Below the pieces are notes generated by a model. The model ran no database searches. It was not told the DNA's origin and saw only the letters and a program-made list of their open reading frames with translations. A DNA stretch of 60,000 nucleotides, from the NCBI GenBank assembly GCA_950295325.1, contig OX485808.1, forward strand, positions 26,930,527 to 26,990,526, in the 5' to 3' direction. Every line of letters starts with the position of its first letter. The first letter of the stretch is position 1. This document shows, piece by piece, positions 22,400 to 33,612 of this stretch. The position numbers and the translations under genes are program-made. This DNA is from Polytrichum commune. Lineage: Eukaryota; Streptophyta; Polytrichopsida; Polytrichales; Polytrichaceae.

Positions 22400-24411
22400 A
22401 ACCAACAACAAATTAAGAGCGCATTAAAGCCCAACATTGAGCTAAAGAAGATTACACTATTACACATGAGGTTCTGAAATTTGGAAATGATAGATTTACG
22501 TAATGGAAAAATATTTATTAGATATGTAAAGCAAAGCTAAACTGTATTCGACCGCCTTCCCTAGCAGCAGTCAATCGAGAATTCATGCCGATTACAACAG
22601 CGAATCATATACAGGCTCTACGGCCAGGGACAGAAATTTCAGAGCAAGAGTCCTTGAAATTGGTGCGTACTGTGGATTTCGGAAACTGGCATGTGATAAT
22701 TAATACAATGGAGTTCAAATTGCCTCTACGGCAAGAGTGTATTCGACTTTATAAGGCCTCAAACTGATTTCTAACGCACAACATTCAAAATCATCTGCGA
22801 TCCTGCAAGTCTCTTGAGTGATTTGACAAATATTTAGACTAAATAAGTTTGGTTCTATCCTGAAAAATTACCGTCAAGCTCATAGTCATAAAAAGGGATT
22901 AGTTCGAGTCTCATAAAAATGATGAGACATCTGTATCAATATGGTATAAAGGAGTCCGCCTTAAAAAAATCTAAACAGATATTGGCTACATTCTAATACA
23001 TATGTATATAATTGTTCATGTTTTTAAAGGGCAACCTAATTGATCTACTGTGAAGTCTCTGAACATCAAGAAGGGTTGAGAAGATTACAAATTCATGTTT
23101 CGATTCACTTTCAAAATTGGAGCAGCATTTGAATGATTAGGTGTCTGTTTGCAATTGGTCATGACTAGAATCACCGACTTCCTGGACTCAAAGATCCGTT
23201 TAAGTCTATCTTTAATCACAAGTTTTTGATGAATTACATTAAAGCAGGAAGACCTCACAATTGTGAGACTCTAGTTATAAAGACTTTCAGAGACTCTTAG
23301 AAATTGAGCCTCATGAAACGTGACATGTCTTCAAAGCTGTACAATCATAGGTGCTGATTACTCACATAATTTGGCACAGACGCAAAACCTTCTCCGAATC
23401 GCGATGTCTAATATCAGTTACATAAGAGGTCTCTTTCCAGACAGTTACTTCGTCGACAAGTATATCCCAGCCTTAGGTAAAGGTTACAAGCACTCATAAA
23501 TAACATTCACTTCCGCTGAATCTTGATTTTGCAGGATATCTAAAAATTTCTTCAGGCTCTTTGTTCCTCCATTCCCCTTACTTCCTAATTACCAAGGTTC
23601 ATAGTTTGTAATATCTCGATTTAAAAATATGGTAAGGGATATAAGAGGATGTATATTTCTGTAGTATTATAATAACTTGAATCTGTAGATACTATTTAAG
23701 TTTTCCTCTATTTCCTGGCCAATATATTCTGCTAGTCAAAAAACAGGATAGCGTAGTAAATCGGTGAGAGACAGTGTTATGTAATATCTCAAGAATCTCA
23801 GCAGGGAAGTGAAATTTTTCTTCAGGGATTCCGTAACACAGTAGAAACCAGTGAGAATGACTTATCATGTCTTCAGATGAAGAGCGACAGTTGGTCCCTA
23901 GTTTTATACAAGTCTGGCTCATGGTAATACTGATGGAAGAGTATATAAATTTCTTAATTATGCATCCTCGATCTTGATGACTCTACAGTTGAGTAAATCA
24001 TAATGAGTTAGTGCCCTGTGCAACAGAAATGAAGGTCAAATGCATGCTTGCAACCAGTGGACATGGAGTCAAAGAGGTTTATCGACTGGATAGAAAAGGT
24101 GCAGTACAACTCGATCAAGAACCTCTTACGCACGGTCATACGCTCTATGTCAAACATATGTAGATAACTGCGATTAATGTGTGATTGATGAACTCCTATT
24201 GCTTGTTTCTATTACACAAGCCACAGACTCGCAGTTATCCAGGCTTCAGACAACAAGTTGTTTGAAGAATTTTCTGCACATAATAGCACCTTCTAGCAAG
24301 CTTGAGAGGACAGTTCATTACATAGCACTTGGTAGCGTGTGAGCATGTTTGATAGGTCCAATATTTCTATGGACCAGGTGAGACGTGACAGAGACTGAGA
24401 TGAAGAAAATT
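22400..24411. other. CACTA internal sequence with possible captured fragments
   Basis: No complete gene. Exon-like pieces include a plus-strand frame at 22585-22767 and a minus-strand frame ending near 23870 (HEPDLYKTRDQLSLFI). Neither links to neighbours with consistent splice phase, and neither is identified. Confidence 0.35.
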
Positions 24412-24955
24412 CTATTGGAACAATTCAGCGAGTTTGGCACGAACATGATGAGGAGTATTATCAGAAACCAGCTCGATGAGAAGAGAAATCGTGATATCCA
24501 CTGACAAATTCGGGCCTTCCACAGCTGAAGTATGAACAAAGAAAGAAATGTTGAGTTTCCACATACAAGGCTGTCCAAACAGATGCACAAATATCTGGTC
24601 CTCCTGTGCAAGTCAATCGTAATGAATCCAATCAAAATACCAGAACAATGTCTTATACTTGTTTGAGGACAAAGGGCACAAGTGAAAAGGTAATCAATCA
24701 TTTATGTCACAAGTGCAGGCGTCAATCATTTATGTCAACACAATCCACATACATTACTATAGATTAGACTGAGCCTCTTACCTCCAACTCGCTAAGAAAT
24801 TGATGTGTTTCAGGAAAGAGGTGAAAAATATCAATGAAGATTATCTTTACTTTCTCATCTGACAGTGCTCCTACCCTATGTAGAAGATCCAAAATCACCT
24901 GTAAAGTAGATAAAAGTGTGACAAAATCAGGATGTAGGCCTTGTTGGGTATCCAT
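24412..24955 (-). CDS. Unidentified two-exon gene inside CACTA (121 aa)
   Basis: Exon 1 (24955-24782) begins ATG and encodes MDTQQGLHPDFVTLL...FHLFPETHQFLSELE, ending at GAG|GTAAGAG. Exon 2 (24603-24412) follows a TTGCACAG acceptor in phase 0 and encodes EDQIFVHLFGQP, HTSAVEGPNLSVDITI and VSDNTPHHVRAKLAELFQ before TAG. Codon use and amphipathic composition look like real protein, possibly helical, with no transmembrane stretch. The family was not recognised and the protein is short, so it may be a captured, truncated host gene rather than a transposon function. A 104-bp segment just upstream of the ATG is duplicated at 25799. Confidence 0.5.
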
Positions 24956-24964
24956 CTCTAAAAC

Positions 24965-25068
24965 CCATTACTACGATGACAACCAAGAATGACAGAATTT
25001 CGAAACTATATGAAGGAAAACCTAAGAGAAATCTCAATGCTTCTTCTTAAGTCCCAGGACGAGGGTAT
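24965..25068. repeat. 104-bp direct repeat, copy 1
   Basis: Runs from CATTACTACGATGACAACCA-like sequence to CCCAGGACGAGGGTATG and is nearly identical to 25799-25902 in the same orientation. It lies immediately upstream of the minus-strand gene at 24955, where it would be promoter or leader. Confidence 0.9.
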
Positions 25069-25241
25069 GCTAATTTATGGTGGAAACCACGATACATAAT
25101 TCATCAACAACAATGCAGAACCAGATCAAGAACATCTCAGGCAAAACAAGCGATCCATGTGGACTTAGATGGGACATTCTAAATAAGTTGAAGGCGTGAT
25201 CAAAGCATACTGCATCAAAAACGGAAAACAATACTCGCAAC

Positions 25242-25733
25242 TTGATGAAGTTGATGTTCCGAAATAAAGCTGGCCACCATTTTATGCCTGGCTGGTATCA
25301 TTATATTGACGTATCTTACAAGCCATCAAAGAAATACCACGAGTTCCAAGTCCAGAAACTTGAAAACTGGCACAACAACGGAGCTCCAAACAAGATTCCT
25401 TTCGCAATTGATGTTGACCAGCCAGTTACACACCCTTAATAGATAACTTGCGGCCAGTAGTTCATAAAGATGAACCAACTTCAGATGGTTTGGAATCGAT
25501 TGCATGTTTAGAATAGCATTCTTGATGTACTAATCTGGATAAGTAGGCTTACTACAACAAACTTGGTTACATGTTGTAGTGAGGCTTCTCAACCTCCAAC
25601 ATGATTACTAAACAGGTGAGCATGTGAAGGAGTTGATTTTGGAATGTAATAAAGCCTTGTATGAAGTTCGTGATTATCAGATCGTAATTGGTTTTCCGAA
25701 TTCAGCCTACTTTCCTCGACATATATGATGATA
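25242..25733 (+). pseudogene. Plus-strand exon-like fragments, unidentified
   Basis: A 65-codon frame (25242-25439; FMPGWYHYIDVSYKPSKKYH, then NWHNNGAPNKIPFAID) is followed, after a TAAACAG acceptor at about 25615, by a second coding-like stretch (GEHVKELILECNKALYEVRD, then IGFPNSAYFPRHI and stop at about 25729). They look like remnants of a captured gene lying between the two copies of the 104-bp repeat. No family was recognised and no complete gene can be built. Confidence 0.35.
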
Positions 25734-25798
25734 TAGGTTTGCCCTAGCATTGTAACATCCCACTGGTGCAGATCTTACCCCAACTTTTACCCACATCC

Positions 25799-25902
25799 TC
25801 TACTACGACGACAACCAAGAATGACAGAATTTCGAAACTATATGAAGGAAAACCTAAGAGAAATCTCAATGCTTCTTCTTAAGTCCCAGGACGAGGGTAT
25901 GA
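25799..25902. repeat. 104-bp direct repeat, copy 2
   Basis: Second copy of the 24965-25068 segment; the only clear differences are at the proximal edge (CTACGACGACAACC against CTACGATGACAACC). The near identity implies a recent internal duplication about 830 bp apart. Confidence 0.9.
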
Positions 25903-26149
25903 GGTGAAATTAGAATGACAACATTCGCTCACTAAAACTCACCAAATCTCGCTACTCCGGCGAAGACTGTGGCTGAAAAAACCCTAAGCTTTCCCTGCCC
26001 GTTGCCAACAACCAGAATTCATCCATTCCCACCTTCGCTAAATGCCGTTGAAACCTCAAAGCTACACTGCACTACCTCTGAACCTTGCCTCCGAGATGCA
26101 CACAACCTCTGCGGCTGGGTCTCCGCTGCGTCCACGAGATGAAAGATGC

Positions 26150-26207
26150 CACCGCGTCTTGCAAGCTTCCGCTAGGGTCACCGCGTCTAGCAAGCTTCCC
26201 CTAGGGT
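26150..26207. repeat. 29-bp tandem duplication
   Basis: CACCGCGTCTTGCAAGCTTC-type unit occurs twice in tandem, in a GC-rich stretch (25930-26330) that looks like a captured leader or promoter and contrasts with the AT-rich surroundings. Confidence 0.8.
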
Positions 26208-27326
26208 CGGAGCCAGTCTTGCGGTCATCGTGCCCAGTCTTCACACGGTGGCATTCGCCGTTCACACGAGAGCCCGAGGTGCTTTACGGCTGCAGGGCAG
26301 ATTTTGCCCGTGGTATATTTCCCCCCTCTCTCAAGGGTTTGTTGGCTCTGTTTTTAGACAGAGACTATGCATCAACTTCTCAGTTTCAAAGAGTAAATTT
26401 CCTAACCACTTTGCGTTCACACTTGAATGTTTCATGCTATTTTTGGTCCAATTCATTGAATATGGATGTTAACTATAGTTATATACTTAGTTTTTACTGT
26501 AGTGGCTACCTAGAATGTATTGAAAAAAATATAGTTAACTATACTAATTGTGTTGTGTATAGTAATGAAGGCTACCATTTGGAGTGACGTGTTGCTATAA
26601 CCTTTTACATGAAACTTTTTTTAGCAACTAAGTTATAGCATATCATTAAGTGCGCCGGCTAACTACTTATTTCATTTGTAATAGATAGGACACTCTCGGT
26701 AAAAGCTATATCAACACGGAATTCCAAGTATTAGCCCAAGTGTAGTTGACAATACAATGTACACTAAATATAATAAGATTTAATGTGTTGGTTCCAACTT
26801 CACATGTTCTATAATTGCCCCTTCAACTGTGAAGTAATGTCACTCTTTGAAGTAATGTGATTTACTTCATGGAGTAATGTCATGTATCAAACACATACTC
26901 CTTCACTTTGGTGTATCAATCACTGTGAAGTTCTACTATGTGAAGTTCTACTATTTGCGGGCACATCTACTTAATATCTAAAATTCTTCATGAATGCAGT
27001 TGAGAATCACATTCAAACTTATACACTCATGTCTGATTTGCTCTTCGACATATGTTTCTAGGTTTTGCAATGACTTCCTAGTTTATATCTACAAATGTGT
27101 CGCAAAATGGTAAGTATCTAATTAACTGATGAACTACTCACATTATACGATTTTGGTTATTAAATTACATATAACTACATACAGTTGTTGTTCACTGTGT
27201 CAACTACATACAGTTATTACTTAACTACAGTTGTTGTTCACTGTGTCAAATAATGCTAATTACTACATCAAGTAACGTTGTCCGTTTTAAGTAACAAGAT
27301 TTTATTTGCTGAAATACAGATTCAAA

Positions 27327-28209
27327 ATGGACGGATCTGCAAGGCGCACAATGTTGGACCTGGAGCTATGGAACTTGGAGGAAAAAGAAGCAGACAGACA
27401 AAGATTGGTTAAGTATCGATGCCCCTGTAGTATGTGTGCAGGGGGAAAGGTATTGTCTAGAGCAACCATACGGAAACATCTCTGTCGATACAAACGAGAT
27501 CCCGCATTCACGAAATCCATATTGGTAAGTGTTATATTTGTGTTCATTCAATTCTATTGTTTTGTAATTGAGGCACTTTAATTTTGATGTAATAACGATT
27601 CCATTCGTGTAGGCACAAAGAAGACCTTTTGTTGAGGAAGCAACTAAGACGGCTATGGAAGAGTTTTTTAAAGAGATGACAACCCCCACACTTGTCCCTC
27701 AAAAGAAAACTTACACTAACGAGGAGCTGAAATTGATGAATTGGAGGGTTGACAAATTCGATGGGCAGTGGTGTGGTGGACCCATACCAAAGTTTAGTAC
27801 TTTCAACTTTCATGATAGAAAGTGGGAAGTTCAAATTTCTAAGTTTTCGTTCATGGGCTGGGGTTTATTTGCAATGGATCCCGCAAAAGCAGGCGATATC
27901 CTTTTGCCATTTGTGGGGCCTCAATACACTAGGACAGAATACCGGAAGATGAAAAGTCTTGTACCCCGCTTCAAAAGCTATGTCCTTAAAGTTGAGGATG
28001 ACATTTACATCGACAGGAGAGTGGAGAGGGGCAATGTTGCAAGATTTATTAATAGCTCCATAGGGCGAGAGAAAATCGGCAATGTAGTGTGGGAGTATAG
28101 TTTGCTTCCAAAGCCTTGGAACAAGAACGAATGGGGTTTTGTTATGACCATTGCATCAAGGGATATAGAAGTAGGAGAAGAGTTGTATGCATATTACTCC
28201 GTGAATTAA
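27327..28209 (+). CDS. CACTA-encoded zinc-domain/SET-domain fusion protein
   Basis: Exon 1 (27327-27524, 66 codons) starts ATGGACGG and encodes the transposase-associated domain of CACTA transposases, with CPCSMC and IRKHL as the likely Cys/His metal ligands. A GTAAGT donor and GTGTAG acceptor join it in phase 0 to exon 2 (27613-28209), whose reading frame is a SET domain. In the 264-residue product, G-W-G (148-150) marks the SAM-binding start, GDILLPFVGPQYTRTEY follows, RFINSSI (210-216) occupies the NHxC position, and DIEVGEELYAYY (about 250-261) is the C-terminal SET motif with its Tyr. There is no pre-SET or post-SET domain and the protein ends just after SET. His and Cys of NHSC are replaced, so catalysis is uncertain although the fold looks complete. 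SET proteins methylate lysines, chiefly on histones; a role in chromatin at the element is inference. Confidence 0.75.
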
Positions 28210-28808
28210 AATTGTGTTATTTTCTCTAAGATATGTCGCGTACGCACTTCATTGCATATTTGAATATCAACTTGTGTTACTTGACCTAGTGAACCCCAAC
28301 TGAATGCAGTTAAAAACAAGTTAACCATATGCATTCCTTATAACTATAAAAGGTTACTTTGAAGTTTCATGCAATGCAATCTTATTGTAGACACATATAC
28401 CTGATGAAAGTAATAAGGCATGTTGTGTTGGATAGCTTTACTTGATGCAGTAATTTGCGATACTCGACACAATGAACTAGTACTGGATGAAGTTGAAAGT
28501 GCCAGAAGAGATCATGTGAAAGTAATGGTTCCTCCTGGATTTGTCATAAACATACAAGGTTACTGGATCACAAAATGTAATGATTTCTTATTCCTGATGC
28601 AAACACATGTTCAACACCAGGAGGCTTCTTGTGCTGGATAGTAAGATGTTGCCTTTTGCATTACTTGTCGTAGTGAGTATCAACTTAATGCAGGTGAAAG
28701 GACTAGAAGAGAACATGTGCCAAAAATTTAACCCACTAGATTCAACATGTTGAGACATTGGATTAATAAGAGTATATATATTGTTTCTTGTTGTTGATGC
28801 ACATACAG
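28210..28808 (+). other. Putative intron between SET exon and tnp2 exon
   Basis: Non-coding, with repeated CTTGATGCAGT/CTTAATGCAGG-like words. It ends in a pyrimidine-rich tract and GATGCACATACAG, a good acceptor immediately before the phase-0 tnp2 exon at 28809. Confidence 0.55.
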
Positions 28809-30380
28809 GAGGTCAACAACGACATCTACACTGCTAATCGTGACATATGGAATGCGACACAAGAAGGGAGGTACATGACGGTAGAGGCAAACAATGATAC
28901 GGGACAAGATGTAGATGGAGACATATTACTAGAATCAAATACAGAAACAGTGGAAGATAGGAGGGAGGGAGTGGAAAAAGTTCGGATGGTGAACGGGTGT
29001 TTCAAGAGGTATGATGGATTGCCCGCACGCGCAAACACCACATCACACAATGAGGGTATGGAGGAAGAAGACGAAGGTTCACAAGAAGACGAGGACGGGA
29101 TGGCCAACATGGAAGTACCTTTACTTGAAGAGAGCAATGAAGAAAATGACTCAAGTATGGAGGATTTATTGAAAGAAGCGAGAACTCCGCTCTTCAAGGA
29201 TAGCCCCACCAACCGCTTGCAAGCAATCCTAATGCTCCTCAATGTATGCAACATTTTTGGAGTTCCAAACGCATGTGTGGACGAGTTGCTAAAGTTGCTT
29301 AAACATGATCTACTCCCCAAAGAGAACACTTGCCCTCCTTCACATTACGAGACCAAGAAATTAGTGAGGAAGTTGGGTTTAAGCTACAACACTATTCATG
29401 CGTGCAAGAATGGGCATTGCTTGTTCAGGAATGAACTGAAGGACGCGAAAGAGTGTCCTCAATGCAAAGAATCGCGGTATATTTCCCGGTAGTGACCGCA
29501 TTCCAGTGAAAGTGTTGCGACATTTTCCTCTTATACCTCGGTTGCTCCGAATGTACCGTTGCAAACGGTTGGCAAAGCTTATGACGTGGCATGTGGAGGG
29601 AAAAAGCAATGACAACAAAGTGAGATCGGTAGTGGATTCAAAGGCATGGAAACACGTGGACGCAAGGTGGCCGGACTTTGCGAAGGAGCCAAGAAACCTA
29701 CGTTTGGCACTAGCCTTGGATGGTGTCAATCCATTTTCCAACCAGTCTTTAAGTCATTCAACATGGCCAGTGATTTTGTTAAACTATAATTTACCACCAT
29801 GGCTAGTTACGAAACGGTTTTTTGTGATGTTAACCCTAATCATTCCCGGAAAAAAAAGTGTGAAAGATGAGAATATCCATGTGTATTTAGCACCGCTTAT
29901 AGAGGAGCTTCAAAGGTTGTGGAAAGGCGTGATGGCAATAGATGGATCCGTTTTGGAGAAGGCGAGTTCAAGTGAGGGGAGTATTTATTCCACAAACCCA
30001 AATTTCAACCTTCGTGCGATTCTTATGTGGAGCATACATGACTTTCCGGCGTATGGGTTGCTTGCCAGACAAGTAACGAAGGGGTATAGGGGTTGTCCCC
30101 CATGTGGGCCACATGTGTCAACGAGGAGGTCCAAGTCGTTGGGGAAGAACGTTTACCTCGGTCATCGTCGTTACTTGGCAATGCACCATCCGTATAGACG
30201 CCTAAAAAATAGCTTTGATGGACAAGAGGACCACCGAGGTCCCCCACGGGTAATGTTTGCACATGATCAATTGCGGTTTGCAAAACAAAGAGAAGATTGG
30301 TTGGCAAGCTCGACTGAAAACAAAGAAGGAAACAAACTTGATCCAATCCACGAGCATGGAGTGAAGAAAAAGAATGCATT

Positions 30381-31158
30381 CTTTGCATTACCATATTGAA
30401 AGGTACACACTAGCGACTATTGTAATACTTTGTGAAGTAATGCATGTCTATTAAACGTAAACACATTTTACTATGTGAGGTAATGCATAATGACTAGAGA
30501 AAGTAAGTGTTCACTTATAAATGCATTTTTCCTAATACTCTAATACTTATAGAAGTAATGGTATAGTCATATCGGACAACCATTGTTTCAACACTTTGCA
30601 ACAGTTTAATATATGGGAGTAACTTAGGTCTTGCAACAGTTTAATATATGCAGCAACTTAGGTCTTGCACTCTTTGCATTACCATATTGGCAGGTATACA
30701 CTAGCAACAATTGTTTTACTTTGTGAAGTAATGCATGTTTATTAGAAGTAAACACACTTTACTGTGTGACGTAACGCATAATGACTGGAGAAAGTAAGTA
30801 TTTACTTATAAATGTATATTCCATAATACTCCAATACTTATAGAAATAATGGTATAGTCATATCGGACAATCATTGTTTCAACGTTTTGCAACAGTTTAA
30901 TATATGGCAGTAACTTAGGTTTTACAACAGCTTAATATATGCAGTAACTTAGGTCTTGTACTCTTTGCATTACCATATTGGAAGGTACATACTAGCGACT
31001 ATTGTTTTACTGTGTGAGGTAATGCATAATGACTGGAGAAAGTAAGTGTTCACTTATAAATGCATTTTCCCTAATACTCCAATACTTATAGAAGTAATGG
31101 TATAGTCATATTGGACAACCATTGTTTCAACACTTTGCAACAGTTTAATATATGGCAT
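30381..31158. repeat. 291-bp tandem repeat in transposase intron
   Basis: Unit starts CTTTGCATTACCATATTG at 30381, 30672 and 30963, giving an exact 291-bp period and about 2.7 copies. The first 22 bp of each unit are the end of the transposase exon plus its 5' splice site; later copies read CCATATTGGCAG|GTATAC and CCATATTGGAAG|GTACAT. The intronic copies keep TGG where the real exon has TGA. Confidence 0.93.
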
Positions 31159-32202
31159 TTGACAGACAGTGTACTTAACCAAATTTTGTGTGCACCAACA
31201 GGGCCTTCTTATACGCAATACGTTGGATGTAATGCACTGCGAGAAGAACATCACAGAAAGTCTTATGAAAACCATATTTGGGGAGAAGGATACACTCAAG
31301 GTTCGCATGGATTTACAAGAAGCCAACATACGGCCGCATTTGTGGCCCATACCGGGGAAAAAACCAGGAAGCCTCACTTTGCCACAAGCCCCATATGTGC
31401 TCACAAAGAACGAGAAGGAGGTATTTGTGGATGTTGTGCGGCAATTGAAAACTCCAACCCACTACGTGGGCCAATTGCGGAAAAGAGTTAACGTAGATGG
31501 GACATTGAAAGGATTGAAATCCCACGATTACCATGTCCTTATGCAACAAATTTTGTCCCTTTGTGCACGCACAATCATGAGAAAATATGTGCGTATATGC
31601 ATAATAAGATTAAGCCGCATATTCAAACGGATATGCACTAAAACCATCAATCCGTTGGAAATGAGTTCCTTGAAAGAGGATACGGCCATCACCTTGTGCA
31701 TGCTTGAAAAAGAGTTTCCACCAGCATTTTTTGATGTCATGACGCACCTTATGGTGCACTTGATTGAGGAATTAGATATTTGTGGGCCTATACATGTCCG
31801 TTGGATGTATCCTATGGAAAGGTATTTGAAGACATTGAAGGGCTATATTCGAAATCGCAATAGGCCCGAAGCTAATATGGCCGAAGGATATGCCATAGAT
31901 GAGGCGTTTGGCTTTTGCACGGAGTACATGACGTCATATTCCATTACAAGTCGCAGGGTATGGGACGACAAAGAGGATCCTACAACGAACGACGAAATAT
32001 TGGAAGGTGTTGGGCCACCAATGATACTACCCCCAAGAGACGCGAGTGGATCCATGAGTTTGTGGTGAATAATGTGGTCTCTTGGAGTCGTGGAGAGAGT
32101 AAGTTACTTTATGACTTATGTTCCTGGCCGTGACATTATATTCCAGGCACAATGATTTGTTAATGGCATGCACATTATAATTTCACTAGTCTTACTAGGC
32201 AA

Positions 32203-32314
32203 TAACTATACGTAGTAAGCATCTGTGACTGTCAAGAGTGAATAAATATAGAAATGACATATATTTATTACTTGACATAGTGATATCTACGTTACTATGT
32301 AAAGTAATATTAAC
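32203..32314. repeat. Internal CACTA repeat shared with left subterminal region
   Basis: TACGTAGTAAGCATCTGTGAC, GTCAAGAGTGAATAAATATA and GTGATATCTACGTTACTATG match 20588-20698 (TACGTAGTAAGTGTCTGTGAC, ACCAAGAGTGAATACATATT, GTGATATCTATATTACTATG) in direct orientation. This copy is in the last transposase intron. Confidence 0.85.
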
Positions 32315-33612
32315 AAAACATGAGTGAGATTTGAAAGACAGCACAATATTGTGTTTTTCTACAGGCGCCACACCGCAAACATGACACAGCGTAAATTGGA
32401 TCGTGAGGAATATCGAAGGAAGAAACGAAATGGCAAGATTGTCTATCCCAAAAATCTCCAAGATGAGTCCTTTCACAATTGGTTCAAGTTAGAGGTTTCA
32501 CGTGCCAAAGCGGCGGAAGAGGAGATTGATGAAGATGTATTGGTCTTGTCTCTTCCACCCTCTAGCCAAGCAACATCTTACCGCTCCATGTATGCTTTTG
32601 GAAACCATATCCGTGTGCGAAGTGCAGAGGGGACATTGACAACATGCGACTCTGGTGTGGCCGCCACCTTCTCACAGAATTGTCGATCAAGTGCACGTGC
32701 CAAGAACATGAAGGCGGCGAACTTGGAGTATGTGGGATGGGTGGAGGAAATATTGGCCGTAGACTATGGTCGATATGAATTGGTTGTGTTGTATTGTAAT
32801 TGGGTGATGGCAAATATGGTTAGGCATAATATCACCATGAAGCGAGATGAGTATGAGTTTAGCCTAGTGATATTTGATAGGTTGGTACCATTATCTACCG
32901 AATCTTTCGCATTTCCACTCCATGTTGAACAAGTTTTCTTTGTAGATGATTTGAACAATCATGGGTGGAAGGTGGTTCTACGGAAAGAGCCAAGGGGAGC
33001 AAGAGTTGTTTCCAACAAAGACTATATGCCGGACATAGGTTGCCTATCTCTAGGCAACGTTGAAGAGCATTGTGGTTTGGTGCCCGCATCTTTAGATAAT
33101 GATGCAACACCAACTAACCCAATATTGGATGAGGTTGTGGTTTTAAGCAGCAACGAAGTGGTCGTAGCTTTGAACGCAATTGAGCACGCATCTCCTTTTG
33201 AAGATGAGGATGACTTTGGAATTAAAGAAGATGGAAATGTTCAAATAAATTAAATTAGATTATGTTAGTTGTGTATAAATGCCTCATTGTATATAAATGT
33301 GTACATTCCATTATGAATTGTAAAACGAGACGCCCCTTTTTGGTGAGTACTCAGTCTAAACCCTTGAAACACATGACAATCTGACCTGAAAATCTTTCCA
33401 AATCGACCACTTCACTACCCACAGTAATGCACGTTCCATTGGGTGTTCCCAAACACGTTCACACGTGCGTTCTCAACTGAATTGTTATCCTACTTCACTA
33501 CCATGACTCCTCAAAGTAAATTCGGACATTGAATGAACAACATTGAATTTCGTGCATTCCCCCAATCACTCTTCATAGTAGTAAAAGACATGTAGTGAAG
33601 TGGGTGTTGGAA

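Larger units (their letters stand above)
28809..33253 (+). pseudogene. CACTA transposase (tnp2 type), broken
   Basis: The DDE-class enzyme that excises and inserts CACTA elements. From 28809: acidic N-region, then LKLLKHDLLPKENTCPPSHY and the zinc motif HACKNGHCLF...CPQC. A frameshift near 29475-29505 moves the frame to IPVKVLRHFPLIPRL, the Transposase_21 (PF02992) core with ALDGVNPF, STWPVILLNYNLPPWL and DFPAYGLLA. The exon ends at 30402 but carries TGA at 30397-30399 where the family has Trp (LPYW). Exon 31202 onward (LLIRNTLDVMHCEKN) holds the DUF4218 region (FPPAFFDVMTHLMVHL, RWMYPMERYLKTLK). A second frameshift lies near 32025-32055. The last exon (32365-33253) is DUF4216-like (YVGWVEEILAVDYGRYELVV). 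All expected domains are present, so decay is recent, but the enzyme cannot be made from this copy as it stands. Confidence 0.88.

Noticed and set aside
26042-26587. 181-codon plus-strand frame inside the CACTA element
   Set aside because: Its first half is GC-rich leader-like sequence with a 29-bp tandem duplication and the rest is AT-rich. No motif or consistent codon use, so probably not translated.
29379-29741. 120-codon minus-strand frame over the tnp2 exon
   Set aside because: Antisense shadow of the transposase frame.
31111-31491. 126-codon plus-strand frame in the transposase
   Set aside because: Alternative frame of the exon starting at 31202, which reads LLIRNTLDVMHCEKN in the true frame.
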